Below, one piece after another: positions 55,646 through 64,000 of a stretch of DNA of 64,000 nt. Origin of the DNA: Nitrososphaeraceae archaeon (lineage in GTDB: Archaea > Thermoproteota > Nitrososphaeria > Nitrososphaerales > Nitrososphaeraceae); assembly GCA_031316115.1 (NCBI GenBank), contig JALDRC010000012.1, positions 1-64,000 of the forward strand, given 5' to 3'. The position numbers and the translations under genes are program-made. Positions within the stretch are counted from its first letter, which is position 1, and each line of letters opens with the position of its first letter. The notes beneath the pieces are model-generated. The model did not search any database. It was not told the origin of the DNA and saw nothing but the letters and a program-made list of their open reading frames with translations.

Positions 55646-57496
55646 CTAGATATAACCAAAAGCAGGATCTTTGGTTCTTTTTAACCGCAATATATTTTCA
55701 AATACTTCTTTCTCTTCATCGTTTAAACGATGTTCGAATCTATCGGTTAAAGTTTTTGCTTGCTTACTTGAGAGGTCAGTAAGAAAGATATCGCCTTCGT
55801 TTATCTGTCTCCCTATGGTGGGTCCACGTATAGATACTGCAACTTGCATCCCCTTTGTAGCTTCATCAAGATTTTTACCCTTGTCTTGGATTTGATGAAT
55901 TGTACCTACTTTTCCTCCTTCTACAGTGATCACGTTAATTTTTTGTCTTAGTTTTCCTACGAGTATTTCAGCTCCAAACACAGCAGGATCGTTTCTCCTA
56001 AACACAAAACCTTTTAAGAATTGAAATTTGCAGATTGGCGGGATTTCATTAAAGATTATTGAATCTGCATGTTCTTTTTGGTATTGTACCCAATCCGTGT
56101 AAGATCGGATCAGATTATAAATTATATTTTCTTTAAAGATAGTTACTTTTCGTTCCGATGCCTCTTTCTCCGCATCGTCCAGTACCTTCACATTGAAGCC
56201 CAAAATAACCCCTAGATATCTGTCTTTTTCTTTAACTGCGAATGAGGCAAGAACATCTCTTCTAGTAATATTTCCTATATCTGCAGTCTGAATTGGAATA
56301 CTGGCTTTTTTTAGCATTTCAATTATTGCTTCAAGCGATCCAAGAGTGTCACATTTTAAAACTACACCATTGGAATCGGTATTACTTATGAAGGTACCCT
56401 TTACTTCTGATTCTATTAATGACTTAACCTGTTCTTCATTATTTTTGTTTATAACATAAATAGGAGTCCCTGCTAGAACGCCATCTAGATCTTGGGAGAC
56501 AACTTTTAATCCAGCAGCTGATAATACTTCATCAACTGACCGAAACTTATCTCGAGGGTCTCTCATTTCATCAAGAGGTTTTGGAAGCAATAAAGCCTTT
56601 AATTTTGTTACTACAATATCATCTCTTTTGGCAACCATAACGGTATCGCCTTGTTTTAAAGTACCATCTAGAAGAATAATATTTGCAGATGGACCCAGAC
56701 CTGGTTCCTCATTTACTTCAAGAACTATTCCTCTCACGTATTCATCTTTCCTTTCCAATCTCTTTTTTAAATACTGCTGAGTTAGTCCGACCAATACTGT
56801 CATGAGTTCGGGTATACCAACACCAGTAACAGCACTTATAGGCACAATTCCGAGTTCTTTATCAAACTGTTTCACCCTCCAAAATGCTTCAGAATTATAG
56901 CCTAATCTCGAGAGAGAACCGACAACAGTATAGATTTTTTCGTCTAATTGGGTTAGAATACTTTGATCCTGTAGTTTTATTTCTTCAGTTATAAATTGTA
57001 ATTTGCTATCTTTTTGACTATGACGACTAGCCAAATTCCTTTTTTTTATATTTTTGGAAAACTTTGTATGAGAATCTTTCCATCCAGAAATCATATCTAC
57101 TTTGTTTAGAGCAACCACGAATGGAACTTTTCTTTTCTTTAAAATCTCGATACTTTCGATTGTTTGTGGTTCAAAGCCTTTATTTACATCTGCTACTACG
57201 ATGGCGATATCTGCTGCTGAACCTCCTCTGCTTCTAAGATTAGCAAATACTTCATGTCCGGGGGTATCAATAAATAATAACCCAGGAATCTTTTCGTCAG
57301 CTTTTGCTAGTTTTTCATATAAAGGACCAGTAATTTTCTTTATGGTTTCAATGGGAAAGAAACTTGCACCTATATGTTGGGTAATGCCTCCAGCTTCCCT
57401 AGATTGAACTGCAGTTCCTCTAATTTTATCTAAAAGAGAGGTTTTTCCCGAGTCTACATGACCCAACACTACTACTACTGGTTGTCTTAAATTCAC
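55646..57496 (-). CDS. infB: Translation initiation factor aIF5B (IF2 type)
   Basis: A 616-residue GTPase. G1 is 'GHVDSGKT' (12-19), G3 'DTPGHE' (about 76-81), G4 'NKVD' (about 130), and the C-terminal domains include 'GPTIGRQINEGDIFLTDLS'. Length and lack of a long N-terminal extension match archaeal aIF5B. It promotes ribosomal subunit joining with initiator tRNA. Its start overlaps the end of ndk by four bases, in the conserved archaeal gene order L7Ae-S28e-L24e-NDK-aIF5B. Confidence 0.95.
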   Translation of the reverse strand: MNLRQPVVVVLGHVDSGKTSLLDKIRGTAVQSREAGGITQHIGASFFPIETIKKITGPLYEKLAKADEKIPGLLFIDTPGHEVFANLRSRGGSAADIAIVVADVNKGFEPQTIESIEILKKRKVPFVVALNKVDMISGWKDSHTKFSKNIKKRNLASRHSQKDSKLQFITEEIKLQDQSILTQLDEKIYTVVGSLSRLGYNSEAFWRVKQFDKELGIVPISAVTGVGIPELMTVLVGLTQQYLKKRLERKDEYVRGIVLEVNEEPGLGPSANIILLDGTLKQGDTVMVAKRDDIVVTKLKALLLPKPLDEMRDPRDKFRSVDEVLSAAGLKVVSQDLDGVLAGTPIYVINKNNEEQVKSLIESEVKGTFISNTDSNGVVLKCDTLGSLEAIIEMLKKASIPIQTADIGNITRRDVLASFAVKEKDRYLGVILGFNVKVLDDAEKEASERKVTIFKENIIYNLIRSYTDWVQYQKEHADSIIFNEIPPICKFQFLKGFVFRRNDPAVFGAEILVGKLRQKINVITVEGGKVGTIHQIQDKGKNLDEATKGMQVAVSIRGPTIGRQINEGDIFLTDLSSKQAKTLTDRFEHRLNDEEKEVFENILRLKRTKDPAFGYI

Positions 57497-57921
57497 TTAG
57501 ATTTACGACTATCAAAAATCACATTGGACTCTTTTATGAAGCTTTCATAAGAATCCGATGCATGTATTATATTTTCCGTAATTCCTAAGCCATAATCACC
57601 TCTTATAGTACCAGGTTGAGCATCAAAAGACCTCGTTGAACCAATCATCAATCTTACTGTATTTATGGCATTCTCACCTTCCAAAATACATGCTACTACT
57701 TTTGAAGAAATTATAAACGATACAAGTTCATGAAAAAATGGTTTTGATTTATGTGCGGAATAAAACTCTTCTGCTTTTTCTTTTGAAAAATTATAGGATT
57801 TTAACTCTTTTATTACAAATCCTTTTTCTTCGAATCTTGATAATATTTTTCCAGTTAATTTTCTGGCAAATGCATCTGGTTTAACAACAATTAAGGTTTG
57901 TTCTGACATTACATTTAACAC
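57493..57921 (-). CDS. ndk: Nucleoside diphosphate kinase
   Basis: A 142-residue protein with 'LIVVKPDAFARKLTGKILSR', 'IGSTRSFDAQPGTIRGDYG' and the active-site His in 'NIIHASDS' (H120). It equilibrates nucleoside tri- and diphosphates. The start may be the second Met ('MSEQTLIVV', 57909), which fits other family members better. Coupled to infB by a four-base overlap. Confidence 0.94.
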   Translation of the reverse strand: MLNVMSEQTLIVVKPDAFARKLTGKILSRFEEKGFVIKELKSYNFSKEKAEEFYSAHKSKPFFHELVSFIISSKVVACILEGENAINTVRLMIGSTRSFDAQPGTIRGDYGLGITENIIHASDSYESFIKESNVIFDSRKSK

Positions 57922-58037
57922 TTCATTTTCATTATTATTATTTTTTATTTCTGCCTTGATTCTGATTTATAAAAGGTTATTTTATTTCTCCAATGTGTCG
58001 ATTTACTTTATTAATTAAATCAATGTTTACTAGTATA

Positions 58038-58250
58038 TTATTTTGTAACTTTAAGACCGCCTTTGACATATTTCTTGGTCCATTTTAGTTTTCTAGGATC
58101 TCTTTTTAGTAGTCTTAGGTTTTTCTTACATTTGTTGGAACATGTCCATTGAATGGATCCGTCGTTCTTTGCTAGCATTACTCCAGTTCCAGAATTAATA
58201 TGTTTTCCACAAAAGAAACAATTGCGCAGAGAAGCCGCTGTTTTACTCAT
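58038..58250 (-). CDS. rpl24e: Ribosomal protein L24e
   Basis: A 70-residue ribosomal protein with zinc ligands 'CFFCG' (C11, C14) and 'WTCSNKC', then the basic 'LLKRDPRKLKWTKKY' segment. It binds the large subunit near the subunit interface. Part of the conserved ribosomal cluster, 90 bases downstream of rps28e. Confidence 0.95.
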   Translation of the reverse strand: MSKTAASLRNCFFCGKHINSGTGVMLAKNDGSIQWTCSNKCKKNLRLLKRDPRKLKWTKKYVKGGLKVTK

Positions 58251-58340
58251 TTTTTATTAAACCTAAACCGTCATAGCCGTTTATAAATTATAGGTAATAT
58301 ATTTTATTTTCCATGTTTGTTATCTTTATTGTTATTATCA

Positions 58341-58559
58341 TTATTTGATTTTTCGAGCCTCTCGTTCGGTTTCACGTAACATAAGTATGTCATTCATACG
58401 GACTGCTCCCTTTACATTTCGTGTAAGTATCCTTCCCTTATCCTTACCTTCCAATACTTTTACTCTTACCTGTATAACTTCTCCAGCGATCCCTGTTCTG
58501 CCAACAATTTGAATTATTTCAGCTGGAACGACCTTTTCTTCCACATTTTTGCTGCTCAT
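58341..58559 (-). CDS. rps28e: Ribosomal protein S28e
   Basis: A 72-residue OB-fold small-subunit protein: '[20 protein letters not shown]', '[13 protein letters not shown]' and the family end '[14 protein letters not shown]'. Located at the mRNA exit region of the small subunit. It starts 25 bases after the L7Ae gene, on the same transcript. Confidence 0.96.
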   Translation of the reverse strand: MSSKNVEEKVVPAEIIQIVGRTGIAGEVIQVRVKVLEGKDKGRILTRNVKGAVRMNDILMLRETEREARKIK

Positions 58560-58584
58560 TAATTATCTTTCTCCTTGTAAATTT

Positions 58585-58974
58585 CTATTTGTCAGTATCT
58601 GGTTTTGTATTCTGTTTCTTTAATGTATTTATTATTTCGTCGACGATATGTTGAGAATCGCCCGCTTCTAATATTGTTGCCGCTGCTGAACCTACAGATA
58701 TTCCTAATGATTCGCCTAGTTGTTGTTTACTTGGTACAAATACATAAGGAGAATTTCGTTCTTCACATATAATAGGAAGATGGGCTACAACTTCAGGAGG
58801 TTCGACGTCTTCTGCTATAACTGCTAATTTACTTACTCCACGTTCGATAGCTTTGGTTGTTTCATTTGTCCCCTTTCTAACCTTACCACTTTCTTTTGCA
58901 ACTCTAACTGCTTCATAAATGGCGCTAACTAAATCCTTTGGAACCTCAAATTTTACATAATATGGTTTGCTCAT
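58585..58974 (-). CDS. rpl7ae: Ribosomal protein L7Ae
   Basis: A 129-residue kink-turn-binding protein. '[20 protein letters not shown]' carries the RNA-contacting 'GTNETTK', then '[23 protein letters not shown]' and '[16 protein letters not shown]'. It is a large-subunit protein and also the core of C/D and H/ACA guide RNPs and RNase P in archaea. First gene of the cluster; a TTATAAAA box on the minus strand at 59079-59086 could be its promoter. Confidence 0.96.
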   Translation of the reverse strand: MSKPYYVKFEVPKDLVSAIYEAVRVAKESGKVRKGTNETTKAIERGVSKLAVIAEDVEPPEVVAHLPIICEERNSPYVFVPSKQQLGESLGISVGSAAATILEAGDSQHIVDEIINTLKKQNTKPDTDK

Positions 58975-60735
58975 TAATTACTATCACCCATTGGGATCAT
59001 CCATTTTTTAACAAAATGTAGCCTATTAAAACGTTACCTCATCTTTTTGAGTTATAGAATAAAGAGTATTATTGAATGTTTTATAACGGGTTATTGGTGT
59101 TTTTATAATATTTTTTTTAATAGTAAATAAATCATCCTCTATTATTTAGTTAAATATTGACAAATAAATACAATAAAAAAACTTTAAAAATAGTATATTA
59201 TCATCCTTTAGTAAAACTGTTCTGACTTATTTATTCTACAGTTAGCCCTCTACCATGTAAACACAGATGACTCTTATAATCATATCAAATACTTCGATGA
59301 GTTTACGAATTTCTAATTTTCACTCTCCTTTCTTTTTCTAATTATTTGGATTTCTGAAATAAACTAATAAGCATTAATATTATCTATTTCAATACTAGTG
59401 CTAAAATTAAATATGATTGTACCTATTCATGAAAGTGCTTTTCCAATGTAATTTTAAACACAAACTGATCTATTGCATATATTATCGATCAATTGGACAT
59501 TTTTAAAATCAAGATTTGTTCTCTATTCCTTTTTTCTATCTATATTATGTGTACAAGTTCTTAGTTTGTGAGATCTCGAACCTAGCTGGCTATTGTGCGA
59601 TTGCTGGTAATGAGCTCGTATGATTTTATTTTTTTTTTGTTTTAAAAACAGGAGATAAAGTTTTTAGAATAAATAGTTTATACATAAATGATGACTAACT
59701 CAGTTTTTTAATATTTCTATTTACAAAGTTTATAAAAAGATTTTAGTTCAGTATTAATAGATCGAGATAATAGATACAGATTAATCGGGATAAATCATAA
59801 TATAATGCTCTGTTAAGATAAATTTTTTGGATTATATTCAATAGATCACTTAAAATTGAGCACAGACTATAATAGAACATGGAAGAATAATGCTCAATTA
59901 TCCCTTACCTTAACAGAACCTATTATAACTTTCAAAGATATAAATTTACTATCTAATTATTTAAAAATATGTTTAATAATATATGTATATATAGACATAT
60001 AAGGTTACTCAAATTAATAACAAAAATTCATCTTATCATATAACACATAATTATTAATATTTTTTCTCTCTTATTCTAATTGCGGATAATTAACTATAAG
60101 TTTTATTTTTTTGAATTATCTAAGCAGTATCAATAACGAAATTATGATAATAGTAAAATTTAGGAAATAGATATGATTGCAATTTTATTAGAAAGATACA
60201 TAGAAAATTATTTTATTCTTCTGTAATTATAAAAATCTAGTGTTTTCTAAGTATTGTAATTTGCTTTATTTTTTAATTAAATAAATGTTATTTGAAATAA
60301 ATAACTTCAATTGAATTCGATATCACAATAACGGTAAAATAAAATTGAATATATCTATAGTGTTGGATTATCGTCTAGAATTTTCTCCAATAAAATCTGT
60401 TATTTTTTTCGTTAGTTTACAATGGCTAAATTACACGAATATCTGTTTTCGAGGTTTATTAGATTAATTATGCGAAATTTAAAAAATGAACAAAATTTCA
60501 ATAACGAGATAAAATTAATTATGTTATTTAACCTCAAATTTTCTTATATAATTAATGTTTACAAGATAAAAATAAATATATCATTATAATAAATATCACT
60601 TAAAATTTGAAGGAAAATATAAAGTTATATTTTATATCAATCAGAAAGTTCAGGAAATGCTTTATAATGTGAAAGTAGATATGGATTGGATTATTTGAAA
60701 CTTGATACTATTAAATACATAAAACAGGGATAAAT
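58975..60735. other. Longest gene-free stretch (1.76 kb)
   Basis: Very AT-rich apart from a GC-richer patch at 59565-59625 that may be a small RNA gene (listed separately). No supported protein frame. The left end holds the promoter of the ribosomal cluster. Confidence 0.5.
59565..59640 (+). ncRNA. Candidate small RNA
   Basis: A compact island of balanced base composition (GAGATCTCGAACCTAGCTGG core, then GAGCTCGTATGATTTT) inside 1.8 kb of AT-rich spacer. It is preceded by TCTATATTA-type TATA sequence 20-30 bases upstream and followed by a run of T (59624-59639) like an archaeal terminator. GAG/CTC segments could pair. It shares GAACCTAGC and, about 40 bases on, ATGATTTT with an island at 20727-20772. 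No known RNA family recognised. Confidence 0.3.
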
Positions 60736-60933
60736 ATGAAGAAACGTAGTACCTCGAATTTTAACACTCAAAAAACTAATACGAAAAAAGGTAGAAAAGA
60801 TTACGATCACAACAATCCAGTTAAAAGATGCAGTGTATGTTATACATTATCCGGATGGCATTGTTATGATTGTGGAAGTGATTATTGTAATCAACATTTC
60901 CAAGCACACAAGGATAACAATCAATGTAAATAA
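60736..60933 (+). CDS. Small zinc-finger protein (65 aa)
   Basis: An ATG-started 65-residue protein. A basic polar N half ('TQKTNTKKGRKDYDHNN') is followed by 'RCSVCYTLSGWHCYDCGSDYC', then 'NQHFQAHKDNNQC'. The pattern CxxC, CxxC, C and H/H resembles a cross-brace finger such as B-box. Likely binds zinc; protein or nucleic-acid partner unknown. No operon. Confidence 0.65.
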   Translation: MKKRSTSNFNTQKTNTKKGRKDYDHNNPVKRCSVCYTLSGWHCYDCGSDYCNQHFQAHKDNNQCK

Positions 60934-61240
60934 GCTTACCGAGGAATTTCTAAAGCTTTAAGCAGATAATTTTGGATATTCAAAGTAGTAAGTTAAAATA
61001 GCAAAATAAAAAATTAAATAAATTATTTCAAGTCTGATTTGCAAATTTGTTTTTTATATTTAACTAATTTATAATAGATTTGTATTGTTCTGAATAACGT
61101 AATTTAATTAATACACAATCAGAAAAAGATGACATAGGTTATTAAAAAATAAATCACAAGGTAAAGAAAAAGAAAAAATTTTCTGTAATAAATTTGTCGC
61201 AATTCTATTTTAGAACTTGTACACTCACGTGATAAGAAGA
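60934..61240. other. Intergenic, no gene seen
   Basis: About 300 AT-rich bases between the zinc-finger gene and the 3' end of tRNA-Leu. No supported feature. Confidence 0.5.
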
Positions 61241-61402
61241 TGCGGGAGGTGGGATTTGAACCCACGAATCCCTGAGGAACAGGGTTTTAGGATACGATCA
61301 TAGCGCTGTTATTGTGCTGACCAATTCATTCTAAGCCTCGCACTATCCATCACATGCATGATAGATAGACCTGCGCCGTTGGCCAGGCTTGGCAACCCCC
61401 GC
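61241..61402 (-). tRNA. tRNA-Leu with a long intron (anticodon probably TAA)
   Basis: On the minus strand, acceptor GCGGGGG (61402-61396) pairs with CTCCCGC (61248-61242), with A61241 as discriminator. The D-arm is TTGCCAAGCCTGGCCAACGG, the T-arm is GTGGG-TTCAAAT-CCCAC, and there is a long variable arm (TCC/GGGA). These make a class II tRNA with Leu-like D-arm. The gene is 162 bases, about 77 longer than mature tRNA-Leu, so the anticodon arm contains an intron. With splicing at 33/34 the anticodon would be TAA, but junctions are uncertain. A TTTTTAAG box lies 18-25 bases upstream. Confidence 0.85.
61290..61366 (-). other. Intron within tRNA-Leu, approximate borders
   Basis: About 77 nt separate the 5' half (ending GCAGGTCT) from the 3' half (starting TAAAACCCTG). 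At its 5' side, CTATC-T-ATCA…TGAT-G-GATAG forms a strong hairpin; alternatively GGATA can pair with TATCC at the 3' border. The canonical 37/38 site would give a non-Leu anticodon, so the site appears non-canonical, or two introns are nested. Borders could shift by several bases. Confidence 0.5.
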
Positions 61403-61472
61403 ATATCTGTAGTGTGTAAAACTTAAAAAGCCAAATTTATCTATTCTTAAATTTATAGAGTATTGATTTAAG

Positions 61473-62909
61473 ATGAAACAAGACAAGTCAAGAAAAAGAC
61501 TATTTGGAACTAATGGAGTTCGGGGTATTTTTGGAAAGGATCTAACCATTGAGTTAACAATTGACCTTATTTATTCACTTTCAACTTATTTTAAATATGG
61601 TCCAATCATAGTCGGATGTGACGGCAGAAAATCTAATGAGATTCTTTCTAATGTTGTTACGTCGACCTTGAATTCTGGTGGATTAGATGTGATTTATGCA
61701 GGAAAAGTTCCAACACCATGTCTTCAGTTTGCCATAAAGAATAAGAAATGCAATGGTGGAATAATGATTACAGCTTCACACAATCCTCCAGAATATAATG
61801 GAATAAAGCCCTGTTCTAAGGAAGGGGTAGAAATATCAAGAGAAGATGAGTTAATAGTTGAAGAGATTTTCTATTCCAAAAAATTCGCCAAAATCGATGG
61901 AACTAATAAGACTTACAAAGATGATTCGGTCATCAGAGAATATATTGATAAAGTCCAAAGTTTAATTGATGTTGATAAGATTAAATCTAGGGCTTTTAAA
62001 GTTGTGCTCGATCTTGGAAATGGTGTCCAATCTTTAGTTGCGCCTTACCTATTAAAAAATCTTGGTTGCGAGGTTATAACAGTTTATAGCGATATTGATG
62101 GAAACTTCCCTGGTAGAGGACCAGAACCTACTGTTGAAAACCTCAATACGTTATCAAAAATGGTCAAAGATAATAATGCTGATTTCGGGGTCGCATATGA
62201 TGGAGATGGAGATAGAAGTATCTTTTGTGATGAGAAAGGTGTAATTCATCCGGGGGACAGAACTGCCGCCTTATTAGTAAAATATCTTTTAAATACCAAA
62301 CATAAAAATGCAGAAATTATTTGTCCTATAAATACAACCATGAATGTTTCTCTTGTAGCTCAGGAACTTAATTCTAAAGTAATAGAAACCAAAGTAGGGA
62401 GTGTAGAAGTTTCAAGGGAAATGTTGAAAAGAAATGCCATAATAGGATTAGAAGAAAATGGAGGTTTTATGTACGGAAAAATAAATCAGGTCAGAGATGG
62501 TACTATGACAACTGCTTTGATTTTAGAGATGCTTGCAAATAGTAACTCTTTTGATAATGATTTTGATAGCAATTTAAAAAATAATCAAACAACCAATACC
62601 GAGGAGTTTAGAACATTCTCAGAGCTCATAGGTTCTTTAAGAAAGATCTACCAGTTTAAAACTAAATTTCAATGCAAATCCAAGGAAATAGCGGATAAAA
62701 TAATCACCGAATGTATAAAACATGGAAATCCTATGAAGATAGATACCCTTGATGGGGCAAAAATATGGATTGATGAAGAAACATGGGTAATGGTACGCCC
62801 TAGTGGAACTGAGCCACTAGTGAGGATGTATGCAGAATCGACATCAGAAACTTTGTTGGATTCTAAAGTAAGAGAATACACACGTATTATTGAAAACATG
62901 ATAAAATAA
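61473..62909 (+). CDS. glmM: Phosphoglucosamine/phosphohexose mutase
   Basis: A 478-residue alpha-D-phosphohexomutase. The N-terminal 'RLFGTNGVRGIFG' is typical, the phosphoserine loop is 'ITASHNPPEYNG' (S102), the metal loop 'AYDGDGDRSIF' (D243, D245, D247), the sugar loop 'GLEENGGFMYG' and the phosphate loop 'VRPSGTEPLVRMY'. Opening and loop sequences favour the phosphoglucosamine branch, feeding UDP-GlcNAc synthesis; phosphomannomutase activity cannot be excluded. Divergent from tRNA-Leu. Confidence 0.9.
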   Translation: MKQDKSRKRLFGTNGVRGIFGKDLTIELTIDLIYSLSTYFKYGPIIVGCDGRKSNEILSNVVTSTLNSGGLDVIYAGKVPTPCLQFAIKNKKCNGGIMITASHNPPEYNGIKPCSKEGVEISREDELIVEEIFYSKKFAKIDGTNKTYKDDSVIREYIDKVQSLIDVDKIKSRAFKVVLDLGNGVQSLVAPYLLKNLGCEVITVYSDIDGNFPGRGPEPTVENLNTLSKMVKDNNADFGVAYDGDGDRSIFCDEKGVIHPGDRTAALLVKYLLNTKHKNAEIICPINTTMNVSLVAQELNSKVIETKVGSVEVSREMLKRNAIIGLEENGGFMYGKINQVRDGTMTTALILEMLANSNSFDNDFDSNLKNNQTTNTEEFRTFSELIGSLRKIYQFKTKFQCKSKEIADKIITECIKHGNPMKIDTLDGAKIWIDEETWVMVRPSGTEPLVRMYAESTSETLLDSKVREYTRIIENMIK

Positions 62910-63233
62910 ATTTGGAAATTTATTTTCATATTTTATTTACGGAAATCATGAATCGAATATTAAGATAATTTTCCGATCTAGATTTGATTTTAATATTTTG
63001 ATTGATCCATGGTAGATATCTAGAGTTATAAACAAATTTCAACATTATTGAACGTAGATTTAAAGTCTCCTATGAGCATAATACAAATAATTTTCAAGAT
63101 AGTATAGTGTGATACAAAAAAAATTTTTTAGTATATTTTACCATTTTAATCAGGAACTCAACTTATTTTTCTTCTGGGATATTTAAGAAAAGAACTAAAT
63201 TAACAAGCTTATAATTATCTGGCAATTCGAAAA
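62910..63233. other. Intergenic, no gene seen
   Basis: About 320 AT-rich bases between two genes of the same strand; it should carry the purU promoter. Nothing definite. Confidence 0.5.
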
Positions 63234-64000
63234 ATGAAACGAGAAAACGACAGTAAAAAAAAGAAAGATATGGATAAAACACTAATTGAAATTACTGTCA
63301 TTGGAAAAGACAGAAAAGGTGTAGTCGCAGAAATAACAAATTTTATCTTTAAAAATGAAGGAAATATAGAAAAGATAAATCAGAATGTCGTAAGAGGTCT
63401 TTTTGGAATGCAGTTAGAGGCTTCTTTTAACAAAGTGATTCAAGACCAACTCAATTCTGGTTTAAAAATTCTTGCAAAAAACTTAAAAATGGAGATCAAA
63501 GTCCATTATCAGGAACCAAACAGGCTTCCAAATATAGCAGTGTTAGTAAGTAATGAGGAACATTGTCTACTTCGGATTTTGGAATCATATGATAAGAACG
63601 AACTAAAGGCAAATATACCAATAATAATTGCGAGTTCTGAAAATCTAAAAGCAATAGTAAAAAAATATGGCATTACATTTGTTGTAGTAGATCACAAAGA
63701 CCAATTCCAAGCTGAGAAGGAGATCTTGGAACTTTTTGAGGATTTCAATATTGATCTGGTAGTATTAGCCCGATACATGCGTATATTGACTCCAAATTTT
63801 GTCTGGAGATATCCTAACAAAATAATAAATATTCATCCATCATTATTACCTGCTTTTCCAGGAGCTTTTGCATACGTACAAGCATATGAAAGAGGAGCAA
63901 AAATTGTAGGCTGTACCGCACATTTTGTAACAGAAGATTTAGACCAAGGACCTATAATTTGTCAGAATTCGTTTAAAGTATCCGACCATGATGATGTAGA
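63234..64000 (+). CDS. purU: Formyltetrahydrofolate deformylase-like, cut by window end
   Basis: An open frame of 255 codons runs off the window. After a Lys-rich start (Met13 is an alternative) comes an ACT domain ('IEITVIGKDRKGVVAEITNF', about 18-85), then a formyltransferase-like hydrolase domain with 'NIAVLVSNEEHCL', 'DLVVLARYMRILTPNF' and the catalytic 'INIHPSLLPAFPGA', 'GCTAHFVTEDLDQGPII'. PurU splits 10-formyl-THF to formate and THF. Missing only about 30 residues at the C terminus, judged by usual length of about 285. Confidence 0.9.
   Translation, partial: MKRENDSKKKKDMDKTLIEITVIGKDRKGVVAEITNFIFKNEGNIEKINQNVVRGLFGMQLEASFNKVIQDQLNSGLKILAKNLKMEIKVHYQEPNRLPNIAVLVSNEEHCLLRILESYDKNELKANIPIIIASSENLKAIVKKYGITFVVVDHKDQFQAEKEILELFEDFNIDLVVLARYMRILTPNFVWRYPNKIINIHPSLLPAFPGAFAYVQAYERGAKIVGCTAHFVTEDLDQGPIICQNSFKVSDHDDV

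Noticed and set aside
59565-59640. Reading the island as a degenerate tRNA because of GGTTCGAGA on the minus strand
   Set aside because: The sequences flanking the T-loop-like motif do not pair as a T-stem, and no acceptor or anticodon arm can be drawn.

Overview
The window is AT-rich archaeal DNA. The gene content points to an ammonia-oxidising-lineage thaumarchaeon (Nitrososphaeria), most like the low-GC soil genus Nitrosocosmicus. The evidence is: Alba, archease, an aIF5B-type IF2, the archaeal L7Ae-S28e-L24e-NDK-aIF5B ribosomal cluster, two intron-containing tRNA genes, a C4 mini zinc-ribbon protein of a type common in this group, and many TTG starts. The genus is inferred from memory, not from a search.

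Layout. 1-7.6 kb is accessory: a decayed DUF4209-like gene, a small K+ channel, a secreted PsbP-like protein, a DUF1254/DUF1214 protein and a broken IS630-type element with visible terminal repeats. 7.9-17 kb is a sulfatase island: two exported sulfatases, a cytosolic-looking sulfatase in operon with a formylglycine-generating enzyme (FGE), an exported HAD phosphatase, and the C-terminal relic of one more sulfatase. 17.6-23.1 kb carries exported proteins with RTX-like Gly/Asp nonapeptide repeats plus an MscL channel; a fourth RTX-like gene, close paralogue of the 22.2 kb one, sits at 47.6 kb.

23.9-33.2 kb is core: Alba, a nucleotidyltransferase-like protein, a branched-chain aminotransferase, then a possible nucleotide-sugar set (Gfo/Idh oxidoreductase, Trm112-like protein, hexapeptide acyltransferase, divergent UDP-sugar dehydrogenase-like protein, DUF354 protein), tRNA-Gln with a short intron, ArgH and a DUF59/SufT-like protein. 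34.5-44.3 kb is respiratory: an 800-residue type II NADH dehydrogenase fused to a membrane domain and a C2H2 zinc finger, divergent from a DoxX protein, and a four-gene succinate dehydrogenase operon (A-C-D-B). Between them lies an IS6-family element with a perfect 8-bp target duplication. 44.6-54.2 kb holds HisS, archease, MgtC/TerC membrane proteins, an RHH-type protein, an MBL-fold hydrolase and an exported LamG protein on an Asn-rich stalk. 55.1-64 kb holds thioredoxin, the translation cluster, tRNA-Leu with a long intron, a phosphoglucosamine-mutase-type enzyme and the start of purU.

Themes. The genome invests in exported surface proteins (sulfatases, RTX, LamG, PsbP-like) and in flavin/quinone electron transfer. 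Long AT-rich gaps contain little I can assign, apart from several gene relics, two perfect inverted repeats and two GC-richer islands that may be small RNAs. The strongest novelty candidates are the membrane-zinc-finger-NDH2 fusion, the sulfatase/FGE island, the non-canonical tRNA introns and the N-glycosylation-sequon stalk of the LamG protein.
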